From contig NZ_SHNN01000005.1 of NCBI RefSeq assembly GCF_026262625.1, positions 1 to 64,000 of the forward strand: DNA of 64,000 bases. The letters are read 5' to 3'. The notes below the pieces were generated by a model. The model worked only from the letters and a program-made list of their open reading frames with translations, did no database searches and was not told the origin of the DNA. The position numbers and the translations under genes were made by a program. The DNA is from Candidatus Litorirhabdus singularis. GTDB lineage: Bacteria; Pseudomonadota; Gammaproteobacteria; Pseudomonadales; Halieaceae. Shown piece after piece: positions 8,221 through 15,578 of the stretch (positions within the stretch are counted from its first letter, which is position 1; every line of letters begins with the position of its first letter).

Positions 8221-8237
8221 CGTCAGCTTTGTTTACA
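8221..8237 (+). promoter_or_regulatory. Proximal 17-bp activator-type site, PEP-CTERM gene 2
   Basis: CGTCAGCTTTGTTTACA lies about 66 bp before the sigma-54 promoter, the same distance as in gene 1, although the sequence between them has changed. Confidence 0.7.
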
Positions 8238-8303
8238 GAAGCGTAGTATTGATAATTAACGGACTAGCCGATAAAGCCTTTAATTTCAATAACATAGGAA
8301 TAC

Positions 8304-8319
8304 TGGCATGAAGTGTGCA
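8304..8319 (+). promoter_or_regulatory. Sigma-54 promoter of PEP-CTERM gene 2
   Basis: TGGCATGAAGTGTGCA, identical to the gene 1 promoter. Expected start of transcription is near 8330, giving a leader of about 138 nt. Confidence 0.8.
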
Positions 8320-8419
8320 ACAGATCACATGCAAAATGTTATTCGGGCAACATTGTTTAACTCGAGCTTTTTTTTAAAAGCCCTCGCAGTCGGTTTGAAC
8401 ATGATGCCCCAATACAGTT

Positions 8420-8433
8420 CTGCCTTTGGGCGG
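8420..8433 (+). other. Leader hairpin, PEP-CTERM gene 2
   Basis: CTGCC-TTTG-GGCGG, then TTAACC, 34 bases before the ATG. The stem is kept relative to gene 1 through a G-U to G-C change. Confidence 0.5.
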
Positions 8434-8467
8434 TTAACCTACAGCAATATTAGACAGGTAAATAATT

Positions 8468-9124
8468 ATGAAAAACATGTTTGGTAAAAAAATAGTTGCA
8501 GCATTTGGCTTTTCACTAGTTGCCGCTGCATCGCAAGCAGCGACTACGGTTAATATTGCTGCTGATGGTGGTTTTGAGTCCGGTAACTTTGATGGCTGGA
8601 CCGTTTTTGAAATTAACGGTGGCGTAGCTGGCGTTAGCACCGACAACCCTTCATCAGGTACGTACTCCGGTGTTGCTACCTGTGATACAGGCGGCGTTCC
8701 TTGCGACGTACTGCTTAAGAATGCCAATCGTGGCATCGGTGTGGTTCAGGCAGGTAGCGAGATTGTAATCAAGTTTGATTATCGCGGTACTCAAGCGGAT
8801 GGTGGTGTTATTTTTGCAGAGCTGTTTTCCGAGCTTGACGGTGGCGGTGTGTCGAAAGCTGAGATTCTGAGTGGCGGACCCCTGTTCGGCACGTCACAGT
8901 GGCAAACTGCAATGTTTACCACGACTCTCGGAACTGACGTTGCCGGCGGTGTAACTCTGCAGCTGAAGTCTGGTTGCGGCGGTGCTGCAACATGTCTGTC
9001 TGTAGCTTACTTTGACAATGTAGAAATGCTGGTACCGGCACCTGTACCCCTTCCTGCAGCGGCCTGGTTGTTCGGTTCTGCACTGATGGGTTTGGTTGGA
9101 CTGTCACGTCGTCGCAACAGCTAA
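8468..9124 (+). CDS. VPLPA-type PEP-CTERM surface protein 2
   Basis: A 218-residue paralogue of the protein at 6901. It has a signal peptide ending QAA near residue 25, the start GGFESGNFDGW, the shared core GVIFAELFSELDGGG, two close Cys (SGCGGAATC) and the tail VPLPAAAWLFGS plus SRRRNS. Sequence between shared blocks has changed much, while the 211 bp after the gene are identical to those after gene 1. Predicted to be exported, trimmed by an exosortase and held at the cell surface or in the matrix. A sugar-binding role is a guess from the fold-like pattern. Confidence 0.88.
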   Translation: MKNMFGKKIVAAFGFSLVAAASQAATTVNIAADGGFESGNFDGWTVFEINGGVAGVSTDNPSSGTYSGVATCDTGGVPCDVLLKNANRGIGVVQAGSEIVIKFDYRGTQADGGVIFAELFSELDGGGVSKAEILSGGPLFGTSQWQTAMFTTTLGTDVAGGVTLQLKSGCGGAATCLSVAYFDNVEMLVPAPVPLPAAAWLFGSALMGLVGLSRRRNS

Positions 9125-9129
9125 GACGT

Positions 9130-9340
9130 AACAAGAAAAAGCTCGGATAGAGCCGGCCCTCGCTTAGAGCGGGGGCCGGTTTTTTTATGTCTAATGCATC
9201 CTTCGGGTAACCGCTAGCCTTCGACGAAACCGCCCCAGGTCGACATATAGTTGACGAAGGCCTCTCCCAAACCCTGCTCACGCAAGTAGTCAGCAGTGAC
9301 CGGGTTACGGACCGGCTCGAAGCTGGCGTTGGCCGCCAAC
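9130..9340. repeat. 211-bp perfect direct repeat, right copy
   Basis: Identical to 7593-7803. Here the oxidoreductase end is still joined to its full gene, so this is the native setting of the sequence. Confidence 0.95.
9153..9186 (+). terminator. Terminator after PEP-CTERM gene 2
   Basis: The same 12-bp stem and seven-T tail as at 7616-7649, lying between this gene and the convergent oxidoreductase. Confidence 0.9.
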
Positions 9341-10290
9341 TGGTTAGGAAAGTCGTGGTGCAGTATGGCGGCGCGTCCCAGCATCACAAAATCGGCCCCG
9401 GATTCAATGCAGCGAATCGCATCTGCCGGGTTGCGTATCTTACCTGCCGTACCCAGTCGAACATTGCCTCGCTCAAGCTCAGCGAAATAAGACCACAGCG
9501 AGCGCCCTTGAAATTCCTCTTCGGTGGGCTCCTTGAAGGAGTCCCATAGTGACATGTCGAGAAAGTCGATTTTGCCTTCGCTCATCAGCCTTTGTGACAG
9601 TTGCAGAATTTCACCTAGCTTGATATCAAAGCGCTCCGGTGACAGGCGCACACCCATTATAAAGTCAGGGCTACAGCGTTCACGAATAGCATCAATGATA
9701 TCGAATAGGATGCGTGTCCTGTTCACCAGTGAGCCGCCGTAGCGATCATCACGCTGATTGATGGTGTCACTGAAGAACTGGCACAGCAGGTAGCCGTGGG
9801 CTCCATGCAGTTCCACACCGTCGAAACCTGCCTGCTCGCAGCGCACTGCGGCGGCTATAAAATCCTCGGCTACCTGCTCCACTTCAGGCAGAGTAAGGGC
9901 ACGCGCTCCGGTTTCCTCGTTGTCGCTAGGGCAGACCGCCCGCTCGCCAATTTCCTCTTCAGGCGAGCGCATACCGGCATGGTGTAATTGCGCGATGGCG
10001 AGACTGCCGTTGGCCTTAATACCGTCAGCGAGGCGGGTGAGGCCGGGCAAGTGGTGGTCTGAGAAGCAGCCCAATTGGCCTGGAAAACCTTTGCCAATCG
10101 CCTGCACATGCGCCGCGCAGGTCATGGTCAGTCCAAAGCCGCCTTCGGCACGCATGGTCAACCAGCGGTATTCGTCATCCGACAATACGCCATCGGCATG
10201 GCTTTGCAGATTGGTCAGTGGCGCCAGCATAAAACGATTTTTCATAGACTTGCCGCTGGCGAAACTCAGCGCTTGGAAAAGGTCAGACAT
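9214..10290 (-). CDS. NADH:flavin oxidoreductase, Old Yellow Enzyme family
   Basis: A 358-residue FMN TIM-barrel protein. Seen features are the N-terminal NRFMLAPLTN strand, AIAQLHHAGM, the substrate-site HGAHGYLLCQF (with DRYGGS after it), GVRLSPE, and the phosphate-binding end GKIRNPADA and DFVMLGRAAI. OYE-type enzymes reduce activated C=C bonds of enones or enals using NAD(P)H through FMN; the substrate is unknown. There is no C-terminal Fe-S or second flavin domain, so this is the short, single-domain type. AAGGA lies 7 bases before the ATG. Its 3' end exists as an extra copy at 7677-7803. Confidence 0.9.
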   Translation of the reverse strand: MSDLFQALSFASGKSMKNRFMLAPLTNLQSHADGVLSDDEYRWLTMRAEGGFGLTMTCAAHVQAIGKGFPGQLGCFSDHHLPGLTRLADGIKANGSLAIAQLHHAGMRSPEEEIGERAVCPSDNEETGARALTLPEVEQVAEDFIAAAVRCEQAGFDGVELHGAHGYLLCQFFSDTINQRDDRYGGSLVNRTRILFDIIDAIRERCSPDFIMGVRLSPERFDIKLGEILQLSQRLMSEGKIDFLDMSLWDSFKEPTEEEFQGRSLWSYFAELERGNVRLGTAGKIRNPADAIRCIESGADFVMLGRAAILHHDFPNQLAANASFEPVRNPVTADYLREQGLGEAFVNYMSTWGGFVEG

Positions 10291-10505
10291 GGTGGGTCCT
10301 TGTGGTGTTGTGAGAGTCGTGTCGATGAGGGTGTAGTGGGTTTGTGTATAACGGGCGAGAGATTAGCACAATCAGGGTTGGCGCTACGAGTGCTTGATGA
10401 TGACGCTGGAAGTGCTTGTGCTGCGCGAGTCTAGCGATTCGCAGAAGGACCGATAATTGTGCTGTGTCAGAGTGCTGTGATGCTGAGGCTAGCCAAACTG
10501 TAGGC

Positions 10506-10540
10506 AAAAAAAGACCGGCTTCTATTGCTAGAAAGCCGGC
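10506..10540 (-). terminator. Terminator after PEP-CTERM gene 3
   Basis: On the - strand a CCGGCTT/AAGCCGG stem with an 11-base loop region is followed by a seven-T run. It starts 34 bp after the stop codon of the gene at 10574-11287. Confidence 0.85.
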
Positions 10541-10573
10541 GCTTTATTTTACGTTGAAACGTGTTGCAGAAGC

Positions 10574-11287
10574 TTAGCTCTTGCGACGACGTGACATTCC
10601 AACCAGACCCATCAGTGCAGAACCGAACAACCATGCGGCTGCAGGAAGTGGTACTTCAGAAACGCTCACATCATCCCAGAACAAAGAACCGCCTGCACAG
10701 CAGGGCTCGCCAGTTTGAATGTGCAACAGAAATACTTCAAGTTGAGTGGTGCCTACCGGCGCAGTGCCTTGAACCAGCAACTGGGTCCAGTCGCTCACAT
10801 CGGCTCCATCCTGAACGATGCTCAGATCTACATCCGCTGTACCAAACGGATCAACGGTAACCTGTGAACCACCAATGTTGTTGTTGCCTGCGTCAAGGAA
10901 GTTGAGTTGCAGGATACCGAGATTTTTAAACGAATCGCCGACCCAATTCATGACCCACGCTTCTAAAGCATAAGCCTGACCTGCATCAGCAGCCATGCTT
11001 TGGAATGCACCAGCTGCTGCCCCCGGACTGAACGGACCGTACATCTTCAGCGATTGAGTGCCCCCAACGTCGTGTGAAACCGGGCCAAAATTGGGGCCGT
11101 CGGTAGCGTTAGTGAATACGGTTTCGAAACTAGTCCAGCCGCTTGCTCCGCCTAAATCGCCGTTGGAAGCGTCGCCATCCTCAAATCCGCCATTTTGCAG
11201 AGCCGCACTACTGAGCGCTGAGAATGACATCCCTGCGGTCATGGCTACTACTGCCAGTCCTGTTTTAACAAATTTATTCTTCAACAT
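10574..11287 (-). CDS. VPLPA-type PEP-CTERM surface protein 3
   Basis: 237 residues: signal peptide (about 1-28, ending SSA), then LQNGGFEDG, a central region with a galactose-binding-like pattern (AYALEAWVMNW, DWTQLLVQGTAP), a Cys pair (GEPCCAGG), FWDDVSVS, and the sorting tail VPLPAAAWLFGS with SRRRKS. The tail is identical to that of protein 1, but the body is of a different subtype, so it is a more distant relative. It shares the sigma-54 and 17-bp-site layout with the other two, pointing to common control. It faces away from them on the other side of the oxidoreductase. Confidence 0.88.
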   Translation of the reverse strand: MLKNKFVKTGLAVVAMTAGMSFSALSSAALQNGGFEDGDASNGDLGGASGWTSFETVFTNATDGPNFGPVSHDVGGTQSLKMYGPFSPGAAAGAFQSMAADAGQAYALEAWVMNWVGDSFKNLGILQLNFLDAGNNNIGGSQVTVDPFGTADVDLSIVQDGADVSDWTQLLVQGTAPVGTTQLEVFLLHIQTGEPCCAGGSLFWDDVSVSEVPLPAAAWLFGSALMGLVGMSRRRKS

Positions 11288-11310
11288 ATCCGTTACCTTT
11301 TATGTTTTCG

Positions 11311-11324
11311 CCACCCAACGGTGG
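11311..11324 (-). other. Leader hairpin, PEP-CTERM gene 3
   Basis: On the - strand CCACC-GTTG-GGTGG forms a perfect 5-bp stem, 23 bases before the ATG. Place and loop type resemble those of genes 1 and 2. Confidence 0.45.
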
Positions 11325-11430
11325 AGTCTATATTCATACGCATCGTATGGCCAATTGCCAAGAATTCATTCTGGAACCCCTGAAGCCACTTGATAACGCT
11401 TCCAAACTTTCTAGTTACAAGTCTAACTAA

Positions 11431-11446
11431 TGCATACTTTGTGCCA
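11431..11446 (-). promoter_or_regulatory. Sigma-54 promoter of PEP-CTERM gene 3
   Basis: Read on the - strand, TGGCACAAAGTATGCA fits the -24/-12 consensus. The GC is 145 bp from the ATG, against 149-150 bp in genes 1 and 2. Confidence 0.8.
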
Positions 11447-11509
11447 AAAAATATAAACTATTGATATATATAGCTTAATTATATTCTAGATTTTTTCCCC
11501 TCGCGCTAC

Positions 11510-11526
11510 TGTCAACTTAATTGACA
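11510..11526 (-). promoter_or_regulatory. 17-bp palindromic activator-type site, PEP-CTERM gene 3
   Basis: TGTCAACTTAATTGACA is a palindrome within CTGTCAA-CTTAA-TTGACAG, whose 7-bp arms pair perfectly. About 63 bp separate it from the sigma-54 promoter. It is the most symmetrical of five such sites and helps define the consensus. Confidence 0.75.
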
Positions 11527-11889
11527 GCAATATAGTCGTTCACGTGTTACCGGCTTCGCTGTTATTCGTCGTTAGAGGCCCGAAAGTGACGATTTTCTAC
11601 GTTTTGATGGCTTCAGTTAGTGAATTTCTCAAAACGTGTAATTTTCATCCGATCCACAGTCCGTTTCACCGTATCGTGGTTGCGAAAGACTACACGCCTG
11701 CTCAGGGATGTGCCGAAGAGTGCAAAACAGCCAAATGGAAAAGTGTAAAGAATCCTGACACTTGTTCTCAAAAGCCGAGACAAAGGGTTATTGGATAGCC
11801 ATATGTCGCCTTGGAAGTAGGGCAATGGCAGAGACAAACAGCATACTCAGACAGGGCGCGGAAAAGCCGCCCCGGGTTACGGGTGCTAA
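11527..11889. other. Gene-free stretch before the glucanase 3' end
   Basis: No convincing gene or site is seen. A short + frame (11544-11798) has no family features. A GC-rich stem-like stretch near 11855-11875 could be the 3' hairpin of the glucanase transcript but lacks a T-run. Confidence 0.5.
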
Positions 11890-14184
11890 CTATTCGCCAC
11901 CCGCCAGATGGATATCGTCAAAGTACAGCCTGCCAAATTGCAGCTGTCCGCCGGCAGAAATGGGGTTCCAGAAGCCGAGATAGATGATGCTGGTAAGCGA
12001 CAGCAAAGCAGTCTGTCCCTCAAAATCCTGCAGCGGAATATCGTAATAGGCCCAGTTACCGCTGATGCTGACCGGTGTATAGTCTGCCAGTTGAATCCTG
12101 GGAGCAGGCTGGCCCCCGGCCGGACTCTCCAGCTGGACGCGCATGTCTGCAAAGGCTGGCATAGCAGACGTGTTGATCGCAAAGCGCAGGGACTGGTAGG
12201 CAGACATATCGCTGCCGGAGCCAAAGTTCAGTATGAAACCGCCATAGCTTCTGCCTGTGTTCACGTAGTCCGCAGCTAGCGCGACGTTGCCATCTGCCGG
12301 TGCCACAGCGGTGCTGTTTTCGCTAGTATTGGTAAGATTGCCACCGAAGTCGGCCCCGTTAATGATGTTAGCGTACCGCAGGACTCCATCGGTGTGCGTT
12401 TCTGAGTAGATGCCCAGCTCGGGAGTTGTAGGCCCGGCGCCAAGCGTATAGGTTCCCTCGCCATCATCGGCCTGATACACGCGCACGTAATCTACCAGCA
12501 TGGTTTGGGGCCACTGGGTCGTTTCGTCAGGAGCGCCGCCCAGGGTTCCGCCCACCGCCACATTCAAAATGGTGAAGAACTCTTCCAGAAACTCGGTCAT
12601 ATAGCCGGGGTCTATCGCGCGATAGAAGTAGGTCTGTCCGTCTATCTTGCCGGTGATGCCGTTGGCGTCCCACTCGGCTGAAAAGATGTGGTAGTCATCG
12701 CCTAGAGAATAGGGAAAGCTTTTGAACTGCGAGTCGTATTGCCAGCCTGGGTCAAATTGGCAGGGTGCCGGACTGCGGCGGTCGTCGCAATAGTGCACCG
12801 TGAAATGTGTGGTCTTCTCATCGGAGTAGTTATTGTTCATCTCCACAATGTCTATTTCGCCCGTGCGGGGCCAGCCGACAGAGGGGAAATTCGAGCCTAA
12901 CATCCAGAATGCCGGCCACATCCCTGTGCTGACCGGGGGTTTCAGTCGCGCCTCGATTTTCCCGTATTTAAAGGCGAACTTACCCAGCGTGTTGATACGT
13001 GCTGAGGTGATAGTGCCGTTGCGCTTGCCGCAGTTTGGCGGTTGCGCGCAGCGCGCCACGATGTTCAGATTGCCATCTTGCACAAACAGGTTGGCTGAAG
13101 AGTTGGTGTATAACTGCCATTCATCGTTGCCCCAGCCAAAACTTCCGTAGCCAGTTTCCGCAACCCAGTTGTCGCTGGATAAAGCGGTGCCGTCAAACTC
13201 GTCACTCCATATCAGTGAAAATATAGCTGGCTCGGGTTTTGTTTTGACTTGTGCGCTGCAGGCGTCAGGTTCGTTGCAGGCTTGGCTGACAAAAATATTG
13301 TCGAGATCGAAACTTGCATCGCCGCCGGTCACCTCGATCACAAAAGCGTTGCCAACGTCGCTCAGGTCGAGTCCTTCGCCGGGTCCCGGGTTCGCCAGCA
13401 GGTCGGCGAAGCTGACGGACACACGGCGCCACTCTCCCAGTTGATACTGACTGGGCGATAGCACTTTCTGGCCCAGCGCAGGGTAGCCGCTGTCCATTTT
13501 CACGGTTAGCGCTGCATTGGCTGACAAACTGTTGACCCTGATATCGAAAACCAGCTGGCCTTGCCCGTTGCCAGAAAAGTCGAAGCCGGTATCGAATAGC
13601 GGGTCGGTGGAGAGGTTGCCGGTATTCAGGTACACATTGGCAACGCCGCCGCTGACAGATACCTGCCAGACGATGTTGTCCGGGTCGTCAGAATCAATGG
13701 CATACGGGTTGTTCACGACAGTCGCGCCTGGTGCTTTAAAGCCCCCGTTTCTAAGCGTAACGCTAGCACTGCGATCAAGCGGGCTAGAGATTTCCGCCGG
13801 TCCGTCCAGAAAAAGGTCTATGGTCTTTACGAAAGCAAGCGCAGTCGAGCCCGAGAGCAGCTGGTTTTGCAGGTGTAATACGTCTTGGATATTAATCTTG
13901 CCGTCTGGCGCGGCTGGCGGGAACACATCTCCGTGGGCCAGTTGCAGAGGCGATGGCGTATCGGCGCTGAGGACAATGTCTTGGGCTATTTGATAGTCGC
14001 CCAGGTTAATGATTCCGTCTGGAGCCCCAGCAGGCGCCAGGTCACCGTCGGCATAAATGGGGCCGCTTGCCTGTACTCCGTTGGTGCTGAGTAAAACGGT
14101 CGCTAGCAGTGCCAGCGCGCGGGCGTGCGCGCCCAAACTTCCGCCTTTCCGGCCTTGGGGAAGGCCAGCGTGTATTAGATTCAT
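11890..14184 (-). CDS. GH16 endo-beta-glucanase with dockerin-like and carbohydrate-binding domains
   Basis: 764 residues. Signal peptide is about 1-39. Residues 44-110 hold two EF-hand-type dockerin-like repeats (DGDLAPAGAPDGIIN, GDVFPPAAPDGKIN). A beta-sandwich binding domain spans about 115-305. The GH16 catalytic domain spans about 325-580 with GEIDIVEMN, giving nucleophile Glu443, Asp445 and acid/base Glu448 in the E-x-D-x-x-E motif. A second binding domain ends the protein. GH16 enzymes with this motif cut beta-1,3 or mixed-link glucans such as laminarin. It lies 43 bp after the lipoprotein gene on the same strand, so the two are likely one operon. No clear ribosome site. Confidence 0.88.
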   Translation of the reverse strand: MNLIHAGLPQGRKGGSLGAHARALALLATVLLSTNGVQASGPIYADGDLAPAGAPDGIINLGDYQIAQDIVLSADTPSPLQLAHGDVFPPAAPDGKINIQDVLHLQNQLLSGSTALAFVKTIDLFLDGPAEISSPLDRSASVTLRNGGFKAPGATVVNNPYAIDSDDPDNIVWQVSVSGGVANVYLNTGNLSTDPLFDTGFDFSGNGQGQLVFDIRVNSLSANAALTVKMDSGYPALGQKVLSPSQYQLGEWRRVSVSFADLLANPGPGEGLDLSDVGNAFVIEVTGGDASFDLDNIFVSQACNEPDACSAQVKTKPEPAIFSLIWSDEFDGTALSSDNWVAETGYGSFGWGNDEWQLYTNSSANLFVQDGNLNIVARCAQPPNCGKRNGTITSARINTLGKFAFKYGKIEARLKPPVSTGMWPAFWMLGSNFPSVGWPRTGEIDIVEMNNNYSDEKTTHFTVHYCDDRRSPAPCQFDPGWQYDSQFKSFPYSLGDDYHIFSAEWDANGITGKIDGQTYFYRAIDPGYMTEFLEEFFTILNVAVGGTLGGAPDETTQWPQTMLVDYVRVYQADDGEGTYTLGAGPTTPELGIYSETHTDGVLRYANIINGADFGGNLTNTSENSTAVAPADGNVALAADYVNTGRSYGGFILNFGSGSDMSAYQSLRFAINTSAMPAFADMRVQLESPAGGQPAPRIQLADYTPVSISGNWAYYDIPLQDFEGQTALLSLTSIIYLGFWNPISAGGQLQFGRLYFDDIHLAGGE

Positions 14185-14227
14185 GGGTCTTTAGCTCAGT
14201 GCCGCCGGAGTTTGGATAAAGTTACTA

Positions 14228-15193
14228 TCACAAGTCGCTGGCGTGGGTGAGAACTGGTGTCAGCCCTTCGATGATTGCGCCGCTGGTATCTATGTAATAG
14301 CTGGCAGATGTATCCAGAGCGAACTGGGTTTTAGCGACAGCGGGAAGGGCGCTAGAGCCCAAAGCGAAGTAAACCAACGTCACCGCCAAATCATTCACTG
14401 AGGAGGAGTTATTGGTGCCCGTGTTAGCGGGGACGAAACCCTGAGGGTTGAGAATGATAATATTGATGACGCCAGTATTATTGCCATTATCAACTACGTT
14501 GTAGCTCAGCTGGACATAGGGGTTGTGGCTGGAAGGCAAAATTATCGGCTCTATGCCATTGTTGAAATAACTATCGTCGTAATATTCTACAGACAGAAAA
14601 GCACCACCGATGTTGGCAAAGTCCGCGGGAGTATCCGGGGCTAGTAAAAATCTGTTTTTGGTGGGCGCATAACTCGCAAACTGCTGGAGATACTGACCGT
14701 CCACGTTGGACTGACCTGGGAGGATCTCTAGTGGCAAGCTGGACAGATCCCCTTCACCCAGGAAAGCGGTATTTTCAAGTTTTGTGGATGAGACATTAAC
14801 CGTCGCTGGACCCGTTGCCAGCGGCAGCGGTGTGCCGCTTCCCACTTCAGTGAGTAAGACGGCCGCGAACCAACCGCCATCAAACGGCACCAGCCCCAAC
14901 GCGTTACCCTTAATAGCTTCAGCGTTCACGACTGCGGCGGGGTCGGGGTAGGACTTGAAGACCTGCAGTGCGTCCAACTCAAAAACCGAATTTTCTGAGT
15001 CGGTGATAGTAATATCGAGTTCGCTTGGGTTAAGCACCTTGGCCCCGTTGGAGTTTCGTTCAACTCCACCTAATCCAACAATAACGATGTCGCCTGCGCG
15101 GGCGTAACTCGGCACTGGTTTGGTTTGCACGCAGCCTACCACCAGTATCATGGCGCCCAGCGCAATCAGACTTCTAAAATATTTGGTCGACAT
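14228..15193 (-). CDS. Putative lipoprotein of unknown function
   Basis: 321 residues from the ATG at 15193, which follows GGAGAG; the frame extends to 15232 without support. The N-terminus is a lipoprotein signal, with LVVGC as lipobox and Cys at about residue 21. The rest is rich in Ser, Asn and short beta-strand-like stretches, with no family motif I recognise. It is the first gene of a likely operon with the GH16 glucanase, so a surface glycan-binding or accessory role is possible but is inferred only from position. Confidence 0.7.
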   Translation of the reverse strand: MSTKYFRSLIALGAMILVVGCVQTKPVPSYARAGDIVIVGLGGVERNSNGAKVLNPSELDITITDSENSVFELDALQVFKSYPDPAAVVNAEAIKGNALGLVPFDGGWFAAVLLTEVGSGTPLPLATGPATVNVSSTKLENTAFLGEGDLSSLPLEILPGQSNVDGQYLQQFASYAPTKNRFLLAPDTPADFANIGGAFLSVEYYDDSYFNNGIEPIILPSSHNPYVQLSYNVVDNGNNTGVINIIILNPQGFVPANTGTNNSSSVNDLAVTLVYFALGSSALPAVAKTQFALDTSASYYIDTSGAIIEGLTPVLTHASDL

Positions 15194-15578
15194 AGTCACT
15201 CTCCGATAATTTTTCCCTGTTTTTTCCAGCACTTGTGAGCGGCGCTGAATTTGCGGCTCACATAAGTGCAGAGAAACTCGCTTTCATAACAGGGTGTGCT
15301 TGAGCAAAACTCTCTGTAGTCCTCTGTATACCGGACTGAAGTGATATTTACAACTTCGCTACGACAAAGTGGTAGTTGGTTAAGTCAAACTGTGAAGCAA
15401 TTCCAGATTCATTCAGAGCTCACGCTGGCGCTGGAGTTTTGGGTCTCTGGTCATCAAGTTATTTCTGACCGAGACTTTCACCATACCCGGCGACGCTGTT
15501 TTTTTTGTCCGCTAGCGGGCGCCGGAAGATGAGAATCACTGTGCTATTCTGTGTTTCAACAAGCAAGAGGAGCGCGAT
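15194..15578. other. 385-bp divergent intergenic region
   Basis: It separates the lipoprotein/glucanase operon (-) from the sulfatase (+) and must hold both promoters. No sigma-54 match or 17-bp PEP-CTERM-type site was seen, so these genes seem outside that regulon. Confidence 0.5.

Larger units (their letters stand above)
7912..8467 (+). other. 556-bp control region of PEP-CTERM gene 2
   Basis: No gene is seen. It repeats the layout of 6358-6900: two 17-bp sites, sigma-54 promoter and leader hairpin at matching distances, with heavy divergence between them. A further T/A-rich hairpin (GCTTTT-TTTT-AAAAGC, about 8368-8383) lies in the leader. Confidence 0.8.

Noticed and set aside
6250-9340. 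Mobile element carrying a PEP-CTERM gene
   Set aside because: No transposase, terminal inverted repeats or target-site duplication; the flanking repeats are explained as host gene ends.
11544-11798. 84-codon + frame between PEP-CTERM gene 3 and the glucanase
   Set aside because: No ribosome site, no family pattern and mixed composition; probably chance.
15194-15578. Sigma-54 promoter before the glucanase operon or sulfatase
   Set aside because: No -24/-12 match or 17-bp site was found on either strand.
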